Source: Leptospira selangorensis (lineage in GTDB: Bacteria > Spirochaetota > Leptospiria > Leptospirales > Leptospiraceae). Taken from it: a stretch of 64,000 nucleotides of DNA. Below, piece after piece: positions 37,338-47,329 of the stretch. The stretch spans positions 248,001-312,000 of the forward strand of contig NZ_RQES01000012.1 in the NCBI RefSeq assembly GCF_004769405.1. Reading direction: 5' to 3'. Position 1 is the stretch's first letter. Every line of letters begins with the position of its first letter. The notes below the pieces were generated by a model. That model worked only from the letters and a program-made list of their open reading frames with translations, did no database searches and was not told where the DNA came from. The translations under genes and the position numbers were made by a program.

Positions 37338-38864
37338 TCAAGAAATAAATTGAGTAAACCAAAGAGAAGCAGCTTGCGTAATAGATTGTTCATCAGCTTC
37401 GTTATCAGAAGCCCAAGCGATAATTCCATCGGGTCGTATTAGCACTGCACTTAAGCTTAACTGCTCCTTCGCCCGGCCAGAAACATACTTCACTTGATCT
37501 CCGTATTCATTCGCCAAGGTTTTAAGAGAAGTTTTGGTATCAAAATCTAGAAGAATTCCTTGGCCATCTTGCATAAATTCGCCTATCCTTCTACCGTCTT
37601 CAAACTCGAAATTCGGAACGCTATAACCTACCAAAGGATGAACATCACCTAGATCATAATGTGTGAAAATTCCCCATACTCTTGCTGCCATATAAGTTGC
37701 AGCATCACGAGTATCCATAAGATCCCGAATAATTGAATTTAATGCACGAGCTTGTGGATCTGGCTTCATGATCATAACCTGAGCGCGAGACCAATCTAAA
37801 ACCTGTGCACCAATTGGATGTCTTTCCTTATAATAACTGTCTAACAAACCTTCTGGCGCTTTTTTATGAATGGTCGCAGCAAGTTTCCATCCAAGATTCA
37901 TAGCATCTCCCAATCCAAGATTCAATCCTTGGCCTCCTAAAGGAGAATGAATATGAGCTGCGTCTCCAGCTAAAAGGATCCTTTCATTTCGATAGCTTGT
38001 TGCCTGTCTTGCTCTGTCAGTCCAAGTAGTTGCGAAATGGAGAGCACTGATAGTCACATCCGTATTAGAGATACGTCGTAGGACTTCCTGCACATGTTCC
38101 AATGTAATTTGTTTTTCCGAACTATGAAAGGCTCCGCCATCAAAGTCCTGGATAACTATGAAGCCAGGTTGAGATTGTAAATACATTCCTCTTTCAGTTA
38201 AATTTCGCCCTGAGCTTAACTTTTCAGGATCGACGATATCAACTTTGGTAGAATAGCCAGTAAATTCCGGGTCAGTACCTGCGAATTCAAAACCTCCCAA
38301 TTTACGGACCACACTTCGAGCACCATCACAACCAACAAGCCATTGGCTTTGAAAAGTCTGATCACCGGATTGAACAGTCACCCCATCGTTCGTTTGATAA
38401 AAAGAATCCAATGGAAGTCCTCTCTTGATCTCTACACCCAACGCTACCGAGCGACGAGTCAGAATAGTTTCGATCTCTTCCATCTCAGAGATCAGATTGG
38501 TTTCTGTAGAACTTTCTAAACGATGTTTCCACTGTGATGTGTCGATATTACCCTCAAGAAATGGAATACCCGCGAAATGTCCTACTTGACGACGAGGGCC
38601 TTGTTGAACCGAATTTACGTGAGGATTTTTAAGACGTTTATGTATTTCAAGTTCTTCTAATAATCCACGATGATAAAGAGCTTCAATACTAGGAGCAGAG
38701 AGTCCACGCACCCCGAAAGGAAGTTGTTTGAACGGCGAATGAAGACTTTCGGATTTTTCCAATATAAGAACTCTGCATTTTGACAATGCAAGTTCACAGG
38801 CTAAAAAAAGTCCAACCGGGCCTGCTCCAGAAATAATAACATCGTATGGTTGGTCTTGTTTCAT
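37338..38864 (-). CDS. FAD-dependent aromatic-ring monooxygenase (PheA/TfdB type)
   Basis: The 508-aa protein is a group A flavin monooxygenase: ISGAGPVGLFLACEL (about 11-25), the DG motif VGCDGARSVVRKLGG (about 177) and AGDAAHIHSPLGGQGLN (about 296), plus a C-terminal thioredoxin-like segment. Such enzymes hydroxylate phenols or polyketide/antibiotic rings with NADPH and O2. It is in one unit with the TetR gene upstream (4-nt overlap). This arrangement suits an inducible detoxification enzyme; tetracycline-destructase or rifampicin-monooxygenase-like roles cannot be excluded. The substrate is unknown. Confidence 0.87.
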   Translation of the reverse strand: MKQDQPYDVIISGAGPVGLFLACELALSKCRVLILEKSESLHSPFKQLPFGVRGLSAPSIEALYHRGLLEELEIHKRLKNPHVNSVQQGPRRQVGHFAGIPFLEGNIDTSQWKHRLESSTETNLISEMEEIETILTRRSVALGVEIKRGLPLDSFYQTNDGVTVQSGDQTFQSQWLVGCDGARSVVRKLGGFEFAGTDPEFTGYSTKVDIVDPEKLSSGRNLTERGMYLQSQPGFIVIQDFDGGAFHSSEKQITLEHVQEVLRRISNTDVTISALHFATTWTDRARQATSYRNERILLAGDAAHIHSPLGGQGLNLGLGDAMNLGWKLAATIHKKAPEGLLDSYYKERHPIGAQVLDWSRAQVMIMKPDPQARALNSIIRDLMDTRDAATYMAARVWGIFTHYDLGDVHPLVGYSVPNFEFEDGRRIGEFMQDGQGILLDFDTKTSLKTLANEYGDQVKYVSGRAKEQLSLSAVLIRPDGIIAWASDNEADEQSITQAASLWFTQFIS

Positions 38865-39415
38865 TTATTCCATCCATTTTTTAAAACTTTAAACGTGAGA
38901 TTTAATACATCCTTTGGGGATGGTGAGTTACACGCAAAACTCACACCTTCTAAAATCAATTTTGCAATACATTCCGCTTCCATCTTATTCACACCGGAAT
39001 CGTTTTGGATCTCTTTAGCCAAAGAATTTTCATAACGTGCCCATAACCCGCGTAGATAGGAAGTAAGTTCAGGTGAAGATCTGATAAGTTTTCCAAATCC
39101 GGAGAATGTTTTTTTATCAGGAGGGTTGAATAACTTGCTTGAGAAAAAATATTGATAAAGAGCATCCAAAATGGATTGGCCCTTCTTTCGTTGCCGAATC
39201 GCATTCAAGATATCCGCATCTATCTCATCCTCAAGATCGAAAATGAGAGATTCTTTGGTCGGAAAATAATTGAAAAGTGTAGTAACGGCAACTTCCGCCT
39301 TTTCGGCTATTTCAGAGATAGTAACAGCGTCATATCCTTTTTCTATAAATAGATCACGAGCAATATCCGAGATAAGCTTTCGAGTTTTGGCCTTCTTTAT
39401 TTCGCGCAATCCCAT
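38861..39415 (-). CDS. TetR family regulator
   Basis: The 184-aa protein has a TetR helix-turn-helix at the N terminus (KTRKLISDIARDLFIEKGYD, ISEIAEKAEVAVTTLFNYF) and a ligand-binding helical domain. It is first in the unit with the flavin monooxygenase, whose start overlaps its stop in ATGA. A 29-bp palindrome 63-91 nt upstream (39478-39506) is the likely operator. The ligand is presumably an aromatic or antibiotic-like compound handled by the monooxygenase. Confidence 0.88.
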   Translation of the reverse strand: MGLREIKKAKTRKLISDIARDLFIEKGYDAVTISEIAEKAEVAVTTLFNYFPTKESLIFDLEDEIDADILNAIRQRKKGQSILDALYQYFFSSKLFNPPDKKTFSGFGKLIRSSPELTSYLRGLWARYENSLAKEIQNDSGVNKMEAECIAKLILEGVSFACNSPSPKDVLNLTFKVLKNGWNK

Positions 39416-39477
39416 CCGAATTTGCTCCTACAACCTATATCAATATCGAGCCTGGGCAGACGTAAAACAATATCAAG

Positions 39478-39506
39478 TATAAAATTGTAGTTACTACATT
39501 TTTATA
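39478..39506. promoter_or_regulatory. 29-bp palindrome between TetR operon and membrane-protein trio
   Basis: The outer arms TATAAAA (39478-39484) and TTTTATA (39500-39506) and inner arms TGTAGT (39486-39491) and ACTACA (39493-39498) are complementary, with a central T and one mismatched pair. It lies between the divergent TetR-monooxygenase operon and the + strand membrane genes, so it could control both. Confidence 0.65.
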
Positions 39507-39606
39507 TAAAGTCCAATAATTACAAAATGGCAGGAAAACCGCTTCTTAGCATATTTTCATGCTTGAATTTTTTTCTTCGGACCTTAAGCTCCGGGAGCTA
39601 TTAGCT

Positions 39607-40173
39607 ATGGATAGTAAAGTTCATATACTTATCTCCTTCATCGTTTTCGTATTTTTTGTTATTGGAACCTTCCTTTTCTCCTATTTGGATCGCCGAAAAA
39701 TTCGAAAGGAATTAGAGGATCCGTCCGGAACTTTGATCTCACCCGATGAGCGTATCATTGCAGATCGAACTAAAATGTTATTCATTGGAATTGGATTAAC
39801 GCTCTTCGGAGGTTATTCGGTTCTATTTGTTCGGATCAATACAACTTATATGATAGCTGTAAGCATAATGCTGTTCGCAGGTATTTTTATTCTGTTATTG
39901 TTTTTACGTTACGGGAATATACAAATCGAGGGAGCCAATAAAAGTGCGCCCCGCCATAGCACATTTCCTTCTGTTTGGCGAGAAAAATTTACTGCTACTT
40001 CCGTTGTTGGAATTCCTACAACGGAATTCAGATTCAGAAATTTGTTTACTTTCGAAAGAAGGAAGGCTAAATATTTTTCGGAAGAAGTTTATCAGGAGAG
40101 ATTTTATGATACAAAGTATCGTAGCGCCTATTATTGCAGGGGTAGCTGGATTTATCTGCGCCTTTATTTTTAG
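39607..40173 (+). CDS. Hypothetical membrane protein
   Basis: I do not recognise the family. Read from the ATG at 39607 (GGGAG 9 nt upstream) it is 188 aa with three likely membrane helices: about 5-25 (ILISFIVFVFFVIGTFLF), 58-76 and 80-100. The rest is polar and basic. The last 22 residues are encoded inside the next gene, a 68-nt overlap that is longer than normal; a frameshift or a late stop is possible. It is the first of three small membrane-protein genes, divergent from the TetR-monooxygenase operon. A TTG or ATG further upstream (39559) is less likely. Confidence 0.6.
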   Translation: MDSKVHILISFIVFVFFVIGTFLFSYLDRRKIRKELEDPSGTLISPDERIIADRTKMLFIGIGLTLFGGYSVLFVRINTTYMIAVSIMLFAGIFILLLFLRYGNIQIEGANKSAPRHSTFPSVWREKFTATSVVGIPTTEFRFRNLFTFERRKAKYFSEEVYQERFYDTKYRSAYYCRGSWIYLRLYF

Positions 40174-40501
40174 TGGCCCTCTTTATTTCGGTCTTTCAAA
40201 ATTTCTGAATCTACCTACCCAAGAAGAGAAAAAAGATCTTGGAATCCGAATATTTTTGAACTTCTGTGTTTTCCTAGCTACTGCATTTTCTATCTCATTG
40301 ATCCTGCAGTATATGAGCTTACAAAATAAAGCTCATGGCCAATCGATTGCTTTCATCTTGTGGTTCGGATTTATATTTACTTCCAGCTCTATCGATGTGA
40401 TTTGGAAAGGTAAACATCTAAAATTATGGATTTTTGAATCTATATCCTCCCTAATTACGATCCAAGTTTTAATGTTCGTTCTATTACTATTTTATAAATG
40501 A
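40106..40501 (+). CDS. DUF1761-like membrane protein
   Basis: The 131-aa product from the ATG at 40106 (CAGGAG upstream) has four likely membrane helices. The C-terminal part, FILWFGFIFTSSSIDVIWKG then HLKLWIFESISSL, resembles DUF1761 proteins, a small inner-membrane family of unknown function. The frame is open further upstream to 39944, but that part is not protein-like. It overlaps the previous gene by 68 nt and the next by 4 nt (ATGA), so the trio is likely cotranscribed. Confidence 0.72.
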   Translation: MIQSIVAPIIAGVAGFICAFIFSGPLYFGLSKFLNLPTQEEKKDLGIRIFLNFCVFLATAFSISLILQYMSLQNKAHGQSIAFILWFGFIFTSSSIDVIWKGKHLKLWIFESISSLITIQVLMFVLLLFYK

Positions 40502-40905
40502 AACAAGCTCGATTCATTCTTACACTCGATTCGACCGGTGCATTAGTAGTAGGAGTATTTATTCTTCTTTTCTCTTCTCTAATTTCAAACTTGAATGGCT
40601 GGCAGGAAAGTTTTACTCACATCGAGGGTTTTGCGAATTTGGTATATGGTTCATATTCCGGAATTCTTCTATTACTCTTCAGAAAGAAAAATCTTCATCG
40701 TGTATTTGTTTTCATATTAATTATCGCAAATTCACTTTGGGGCTTACAATGTTTTGCCCAAGCCTGGAGATTAAAAGAAGAAGCCACTCATATCGGAACC
40801 GCCGTATTATTGCTGGAAGGTATTTATCTAATAGTATTAGCTTATTTAGAGGCAAAATTCGTTTTGCCTCAATGTGTTTCCGACTCGCCCGAGTATCGTA
40901 AATAA
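40498..40905 (+). CDS. Hypothetical four-helix membrane protein
   Basis: The 135-aa product has four predicted membrane helices (about 13-30, 46-61, 67-85 and 99-118) with short loops, and no family I can name. The start overlaps the DUF1761-like gene stop in ATGA. It ends 4 nt before the stop of the convergent metallo-beta-lactamase-fold gene. A small-molecule or redox-related membrane role is possible but not shown. Confidence 0.7.
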   Translation: MKQARFILTLDSTGALVVGVFILLFSSLISNLNGWQESFTHIEGFANLVYGSYSGILLLLFRKKNLHRVFVFILIIANSLWGLQCFAQAWRLKEEATHIGTAVLLLEGIYLIVLAYLEAKFVLPQCVSDSPEYRK

Positions 40906-40909
40906 AAAA

Positions 40910-41851
40910 CTATTTAGAAGGAGTAGGAATACTTTGGTGTCCTGGATGGATCTGAATTTTCGGGAACTTAGCCGCTACCGCCTGCAACAAATCTAGACTC
41001 ACTTTGTTCCTTTCCAAATCCTTGGTAAAACCTCCTGGAGTCACATTATTTAGCCAACCCCAGCTAGTATGACAAGTATCCCCCGTAACTAGTTGGACCC
41101 CGTTCGTGGATTTTATTAAAAATGCAATACTACCTTCCGTATGACCGGGAACGGAAATTATATAAAGAGATTGATCCCCGAAAAAATCTAAAAATCGAAT
41201 CGGAGAACCTTCTCTTCCCAAGAAGTTTAATTCGGAAAGTGAAGTATCATGTCCGAGTAACGCATCAGTACTTCCTTGTACAAAAAGGTGTAGAAAACGA
41301 GAATCTCCCGGTTCGTTCTGTCCGGTATACATTGAAGTTCCCGCTGGAAAATCCTGAGTGCCTAAAATATGATCTAAATGTAAATGAGTAAGGAAGATAC
41401 CTTCTACTTTTTTGGGTTCTTTTTGCAGCCATTCCTTAATCGTAGTATGAATCTTCAGCTCACCTAGATTCATTTGAGAAGCAACTATACCTGAAACAGG
41501 CCATTCTTTTTTATCTTTGCGAAATATATCGGCTAACCCGGTATCTATTACATATCTGCCGAACTTAGGATGATCCATTACATAAAAATAAATTTGGATC
41601 GACTCCTTGCCCGATTGCAAACCTGCAGCAACTGCTTTTGGATCCTTTAAATTGATCAAACCCTCACGTTCTGCCAACCAATCTGCAGCAATAATTTTTT
41701 TAACGATGATCGGTCCTTTGTCAGAAGGACTTATATCTTGGATATTTGCCGGAGTTCCTTTATTCACCAGAACGGAGCGATTGGAAGTAACTGCACAAGC
41801 TGTTAGGATCCCGATAGATATAACTGAAAAAATGATTCTTTGGATTTTCAC
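40910..41851 (-). CDS. Metallo-beta-lactamase-fold hydrolase lipoprotein (lactonase-like)
   Basis: The 313-aa protein has the HxHxDH motif [10 protein letters not shown] (about 152-161) and later ligands in [14 protein letters not shown] and IHPGHQS, giving a two-metal centre like that of N-acyl-homoserine lactonases (AttM/AiiA clade). It carries a lipoprotein signal (GILTAC, Cys about 19), unusual for lactonases, which are mostly cytoplasmic. It may open lactones in the periplasm or at the outer membrane. Quorum quenching is inference; other MBL hydrolases look similar. Confidence 0.82.
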   Translation of the reverse strand: MKIQRIIFSVISIGILTACAVTSNRSVLVNKGTPANIQDISPSDKGPIIVKKIIAADWLAEREGLINLKDPKAVAAGLQSGKESIQIYFYVMDHPKFGRYVIDTGLADIFRKDKKEWPVSGIVASQMNLGELKIHTTIKEWLQKEPKKVEGIFLTHLHLDHILGTQDFPAGTSMYTGQNEPGDSRFLHLFVQGSTDALLGHDTSLSELNFLGREGSPIRFLDFFGDQSLYIISVPGHTEGSIAFLIKSTNGVQLVTGDTCHTSWGWLNNVTPGGFTKDLERNKVSLDLLQAVAAKFPKIQIHPGHQSIPTPSK

Positions 41852-41914
41852 AAGAGATAGACCTTATACATTTAAGATAGTTCGAAAAGGATTTTAAATT
41901 CCAGTCTCTTTTAA

Positions 41915-43087
<1,173 letters not shown>

Positions 43088-43206
43088 TTTTATAATTCCC
43101 TGAATATAGTCCTCTGCTTCTGAAGCCCGAGAAGACTAAAAACTTTCGACCTGTTTAGATCCAGAATGTGGGAAGAAAAGTGTTTTTTGTTTTTAAAAAA
43201 CGGTGT

Positions 43207-44082
43207 TCAATCCGAGGCTTCTTCGCTTAACTCTTCGCTGGTTTTTCCCCAACGCCATCTTGTATAATCCTCAGCAGTAGCAAAAGTATATCCTTCTGAT
43301 CTCAATTTTTCTATGATATACGGTAGGACTTCTTTGGTAGTAGGATGTGTATCATGGAATAAGATCACTACTCCCTGTCCTTCCGTTTTATATACTAATG
43401 AGTTATAGATACGATCCATTTTCTTTCTGAATTTTTCACTATCCGGATCGATCCTCGGCCCTTTTTCATACCATTCTCCCTTCACCCATTCTTTGGAATC
43501 CGTAGAATCGAATTCTTTAGTCCACATGAATACAAGGCCTTTTCCTTGTAACACTGAACTTACTCTTTTTCGAACTACTTCGTTTTTAGTTTTGATATAA
43601 GGAGACCCGAAAGGTGGTCGGATCCATATTAATTTTCCGGAATATTCTCCCAGTTCATTTTGGTATAATTTTTGGTTTTCATACAATTGACTTTCTATCT
43701 TTTTCGGAGACATGTAAGCGAAGTTCCGGTGACCAAGCGTGTGATTTCCGATCGTATGGCCTTCTTCTTTCATTCGGATCAAAACCGTTTTGTATTTTCG
43801 GAAACTATTCCCTCTGGTACTGGCCTTAGGCAACCACGCACCGCATACAAAGAATGTAGCTTTCACATTTTCTTTTTTAAGCACATCCAATACATCACCG
43901 GTCCAGTCGGAAGGTCCGTCATCGAACGTCAAGAATGCAGTTTTAGGAGGAAGTGGATCTCCTTCGTAGTATCCAATAGGGCCGTTTTTATGATTCGTTT
44001 GGGTATTTGTGGAAGTTTCGAAACTGGAACAGTAGATTAGAAACAGTAAAGATACTAGAAAGGTGGTCTTCATAAAACTCAT
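43207..44082 (-). CDS. Polysaccharide deacetylase lipoprotein (NodB domain)
   Basis: The 291-aa protein has the NodB motifs TFDDGPS (Asp54/Asp55), the metal ligands in GNHTLGHRNF (HxxxH), RPPFGSP and a late LFHDTHP. It removes N- or O-acetyl groups from a glycan such as peptidoglycan or chitin-like polymer. The signal FLVSLLFLIYC puts Cys18 as a lipidation site, so it works outside the inner membrane. The start may be M1 or M4 (both in the signal). It is a single gene. Confidence 0.88.
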   Translation of the reverse strand: MSFMKTTFLVSLLFLIYCSSFETSTNTQTNHKNGPIGYYEGDPLPPKTAFLTFDDGPSDWTGDVLDVLKKENVKATFFVCGAWLPKASTRGNSFRKYKTVLIRMKEEGHTIGNHTLGHRNFAYMSPKKIESQLYENQKLYQNELGEYSGKLIWIRPPFGSPYIKTKNEVVRKRVSSVLQGKGLVFMWTKEFDSTDSKEWVKGEWYEKGPRIDPDSEKFRKKMDRIYNSLVYKTEGQGVVILFHDTHPTTKEVLPYIIEKLRSEGYTFATAEDYTRWRWGKTSEELSEEASD

Positions 44083-44233
44083 ACCATCCTATAAAGTTGA
44101 AAAACTTTAAGCTTGGACCGGTTTGAATTTTTAGCTTATCTCCTGTAATTAGACTCCAGGAGTAACGATCTCAGCCGCAAAATGAATTCGAGATCACTAC
44201 TCTATTCGGTTTATTATTTATTAACTTTATGAT

Positions 44234-44611
44234 TTAGACAAACATTTCCGCAGAAGTCAACCATACTCCAGCGAGTATCAAACCGATGCCGGTCCATTGG
44301 GTCCAGTTTAGTTCTTCTTTAAAAAATATAGCGGAAGCAACGAGCACAATGATAAATCCTGCGGAAGTGAAAAGTGGATACGCTAAGGATAATTTTAATC
44401 CATTACCTAATACCCATCTATAACCTAATAACGCGATCCCGAAAGAAGCAAGTCCCGCAAAGAACACTGGATGTAAAAATGCTTTGATCAATCCTTCTAT
44501 TCCGGAAGCCGTATTTGTTTTATCTCCTAAAGAACTTGCCTTGATTAAAATATTTGCTAAGGCATTGAAGAATAATGCGACTACGAAAATGATTATCACC
44601 GTTAATTTCAT
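44234..44611 (-). CDS. Small DMT/SMR-like (EamA) transporter subunit
   Basis: The 125-aa protein has four membrane helices and resembles ArnE/EmrE-type half-transporters of the drug/metabolite superfamily: FFNALANILIKASS at the start, GYRWVLGNGLKLSLAYPLFTS in the middle (here 11-residue core LSLAYPLFTSA) and GIGLILAGVWLTS at the end. Such proteins function as dimers that flip lipid-linked sugars or export drugs. The absent Glu of EmrE in helix 1 argues against a simple cation-drug antiporter. It is a single gene. Confidence 0.78.
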   Translation of the reverse strand: MKLTVIIIFVVALFFNALANILIKASSLGDKTNTASGIEGLIKAFLHPVFFAGLASFGIALLGYRWVLGNGLKLSLAYPLFTSAGFIIVLVASAIFFKEELNWTQWTGIGLILAGVWLTSAEMFV

Positions 44612-44755
44612 CTATCTCTCTCAAGAATTCGATTATTGTTTTCTTGTAATCTCCCCTTAGGAAGAGTGTATTATCCCGCTTTGGGGAATCGGTCGAAACT
44701 CCGAATTCCTGTCCATCGAAAGCAAAGGGAAAGAAATAGCAAGGGCAAATCTTGA

Positions 44756-45583
44756 ATGGATAGAAAAACGTTTAACTTCCGTGGGATCAAACTTTCTTAT
44801 ATTGATGCGGGCAATAAATCCTTAGATCCGATCTTGATCGCTCATGCTAATGGATTCTCTGCAGGTTGTTATACTTATTTAATACAAAAACTTTCTAAAA
44901 CTCATAGAGTTCTTGCTTTGGATTTTTGTGGTCATGGCCAATCGGAACCAAACTTGGAATGGAAGGATTGGTTTTTCTTTAGAGATCAGATTTTAGCTCT
45001 GATTGAAACCGAAGGTTTGAAGAATGTTGTGGGAGTCGGGCATTCTTTAGGAGGGGCAAGCATGTTACTTTCTTCTTACCAAAGACCTGATTTGTTCCGT
45101 AAAATTTTTGCAATGGATCCTGTGATCTTAAATTTCGCTTACCTTCTTCTTGCATCGGCTTTCGATACTCCTTTAGCAAAGGGTGCAATAAAAAGAAGAA
45201 GAGAATTTAAAGATCTGAGCCTTGTCAAAAAAGCATTTAGAAAGACTCCCACTTTTGTGAACTGGTCCGATGAAGTGTTCGAAGATTATTTGAATTCTTG
45301 TTTTAAAAAAGAAGGAGATAAATGGGCCTTATGTTGTCCTCCTGAATTAGAAGCTAAAATTTTTAACTCTGTTAGCTTCTTAAGTTTACTACAATATAGA
45401 AGGATCAAAACAGAAACACATATCACGATTCCCAGAAAATACGAAGTATGTTCTCCTTCTGCCGCAAAAAGGATTATCAAAGGAAATCCAAACTCAAGTT
45501 TAGAGTTATGGGATGGTGTATCTCATTTTTTTCCGTTCGAGCGTCCTGAAAAAACCCTGGAAAGAATCATTCAAAAATTATAA
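44756..45583 (+). CDS. Alpha/beta hydrolase
   Basis: The 275-aa protein has HANGFSAGCY (oxyanion region), LDFCGHGQSEP, nucleophile Ser in GVGHSLGGASML (about residue 98) and a terminal His in WDGVSHFFPFERP. No signal peptide is seen, so it is cytoplasmic. The substrate is unknown; esterase, lactonase or haloperoxidase-like members share this fold. The AraC-type gene follows after 15 nt and may be cotranscribed. Confidence 0.87.
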   Translation: MDRKTFNFRGIKLSYIDAGNKSLDPILIAHANGFSAGCYTYLIQKLSKTHRVLALDFCGHGQSEPNLEWKDWFFFRDQILALIETEGLKNVVGVGHSLGGASMLLSSYQRPDLFRKIFAMDPVILNFAYLLLASAFDTPLAKGAIKRRREFKDLSLVKKAFRKTPTFVNWSDEVFEDYLNSCFKKEGDKWALCCPPELEAKIFNSVSFLSLLQYRRIKTETHITIPRKYEVCSPSAAKRIIKGNPNSSLELWDGVSHFFPFERPEKTLERIIQKL

Positions 45584-45598
45584 TCCGGTATTCGGGAA

Positions 45599-46381
45599 AT
45601 GGAAGAATCTCAAATCGGAACATTATTCTATTTCGGAGCCAGAGTATTCTTGGCCCAAAAAGGACTGACCACAGATCCCCACTCTCACTATGCAGTTTCC
45701 ATCTTAATCTCTTTGACTTCTAAGTTCAAAGTGATAGAAGAATCCGGCAATGTGTTGGAGTTCCAAGCTGTGGTTTTAGCTCCGAATACTTATCATACTC
45801 TTTCTGCAGAAAATTCCGATATGATCGTTTTGCAGATCGACCCCTATGGTATCGACTATGCATCTGTTGCTGATAGGTTTGGAAGAAAAGGAATCTCAGA
45901 GATCCCTTTTGAAAATTTAGAACCCGTTCTCTCAAGATGTAAGAATCTATTTCATGAAAATATAAATTGCCAAGCCGCCAAAGAACTTTTCGAAGATATT
46001 CTTGCTTGTGTAGGAACTGAAAAACCTTCCAGAGTTTCTTTAGACCCCAGAGTTCTATCAGCAACTCTTAGGATGAAATCCGCTCTTCCCGGTTCCATCT
46101 CCGTTCCGGAACTTGCAAAAGAAACAGGGTTCTCAGAAACAAGGTTTATGCATGTTTTCAAATTGCAAATGGGCCTTCCTGTAAGACAATACCAACTTTG
46201 GTTGAGACTACATGAAGCAGCAAAACTTTTGAAGGAAGGCGGAAATCTGACCGAAGCTTCTCATGCTGCCGGTTTTGCAGACCAAGCACATTTAAGTAGG
46301 ACTTTCAAAAGAATGTTCGGTGTACAACCTTCTAAGTTTTTAGGTGCGAACACGAACGTTGCAGTCCATTTTTGCGTTTAA
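45599..46381 (+). CDS. AraC family regulator
   Basis: The 260-aa protein has a cupin-like N-terminal sensor (about 15-80, DPHSHYAVSILISL) and an AraC/XylS double helix-turn-helix at the C terminus: SVPELAKETGFSETRFMHVF in the first, and NLTEASHAAGFADQAHLSRTF with FKRMFGVQPSKF in the second. It lies 15 nt after a hydrolase gene and may regulate that gene. The ligand is unknown. Confidence 0.88.
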   Translation: MEESQIGTLFYFGARVFLAQKGLTTDPHSHYAVSILISLTSKFKVIEESGNVLEFQAVVLAPNTYHTLSAENSDMIVLQIDPYGIDYASVADRFGRKGISEIPFENLEPVLSRCKNLFHENINCQAAKELFEDILACVGTEKPSRVSLDPRVLSATLRMKSALPGSISVPELAKETGFSETRFMHVFKLQMGLPVRQYQLWLRLHEAAKLLKEGGNLTEASHAAGFADQAHLSRTFKRMFGVQPSKFLGANTNVAVHFCV

Positions 46382-46410
46382 TAAATATTGAATATTATAG
46401 AAAAGAAAAT

Positions 46411-46429
46411 CGCCCGCTAAACGCGGGCG
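46411..46429. terminator. Hairpin terminator between AraC and Mpo1-like genes
   Basis: CGCCCGC (46411-46417) and GCGGGCG (46423-46429) form a 7-bp GC stem with loop TAAAC. The T-rich tract is better on the minus strand (complement of AAAAGAAAAT), so it likely terminates the Mpo1-like gene and perhaps both. Confidence 0.6.
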
Positions 46430-46453
46430 TTTGCGTAAAAGCAAGAGAGAATG

Positions 46454-46990
46454 TTAATGAGCAGTGCTGAAGTTTTTTAATTTGCCTTGTGCTGCGAGTT
46501 CTTTACGAACCGCTTCTTGCACATCTTTTCTGAGTCCCAATTCGAAAAACACATCTGCAATTACGAAAATAGGAGCAGAAACTACTGCTTGGAATAAATT
46601 GTCGAACAATGCAGGACGGCTTTTTTCAAAGATAAAATGTCCGTAGAATTGAGCTCCCCAACCTATCAACTGAGCGACTGCGAATATGCTCCAAGCAGTG
46701 GTAGCGGTCAATGATAGGGTGATGTATTGAGCGAGAAACATTAAAGATCCGAAGACCACAGTAGTCGCCGCAGCAAAAATAAAATCCAAGGTGAAATAGT
46801 AGGCAAGCACTACGATCCCAAATACGGTAGCAGCGGTTACTGTATAACCTAAAACATTAACTAACTCTAATCTATTCAGCACCAAAAATAAGGTGAAGGT
46901 GATGGTAGGAACTCCTAACACGTGGATCCACACGTTTCTTTTTTCTTGGTGGTACGCGGAATAGAAGGCCATTTCCTTAGCGAATTTCAT
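46454..46990 (-). CDS. Mpo1-like (DUF962) membrane protein
   Basis: The 178-aa protein has the family start FYSAYHQEKRNVWIHVLGVP, with His residues and Asn spaced as in yeast Mpo1, and GWGAQFYGHFIFEKSRPAL later (His ligands in a Fe-dependent site). Four to five membrane helices are predicted. Mpo1 is a dioxygenase that shortens 2-hydroxy fatty acids by alpha-oxidation; bacterial relatives are little studied. It is a single gene, divergent from the tautomerase gene. Confidence 0.85.
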   Translation of the reverse strand: MKFAKEMAFYSAYHQEKRNVWIHVLGVPTITFTLFLVLNRLELVNVLGYTVTAATVFGIVVLAYYFTLDFIFAAATTVVFGSLMFLAQYITLSLTATTAWSIFAVAQLIGWGAQFYGHFIFEKSRPALFDNLFQAVVSAPIFVIADVFFELGLRKDVQEAVRKELAAQGKLKNFSTAH

Positions 46991-47147
46991 GGATAAAACT
47001 CCTCACAATTTCAGTTTCAGTATATACCCGATTCCCAGGTTTCGGCTTGAACGAACCTGCCATTTTAGAAAAAAAATCCGTTGCGTAATACTCGTTCGAA
47101 ATAAACCATTGAGTCGGTCCTCAAACCTATTCAAACCAGGGAATTAT

Positions 47148-47327
47148 ATGCCATATATCAATTTAAAAGTAGCCGGGCCTCTAACCAAAGAGCAAAAACA
47201 GCAGATAACTAAAGAATTCACAGAAACTCTTACGAAAGTTGCCGCAAAACCTCCTGAATCCACATATATCGTGATCGATGAAGTTTCCAGAGAGAATTGG
47301 GCAGTGGGTGGAAAACTCTTAGAGTAA
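47148..47327 (+). CDS. 4-Oxalocrotonate tautomerase family protein
   Basis: The 59-aa protein starts MPYINLKVAGPLTKEQ; after removal of Met the N-terminal Pro is the catalytic base. ENWAVGGK near the end is typical. Hexameric tautomerases of this size isomerise enols or dehalogenate. The frame extends upstream to 46989, but only the part from 47148 is family-like, and GGGAATT is just before the start. It is followed by a YdcF gene 2 nt later. Confidence 0.87.
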   Translation: MPYINLKVAGPLTKEQKQQITKEFTETLTKVAAKPPESTYIVIDEVSRENWAVGGKLLE

Positions 47328-47329
47328 AA

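Noticed and set aside
46989..47147. 53-residue extension of the tautomerase
   Set aside because: The N-terminal Pro after Met at 47148 is catalytic, so the upstream part cannot be in the mature enzyme.
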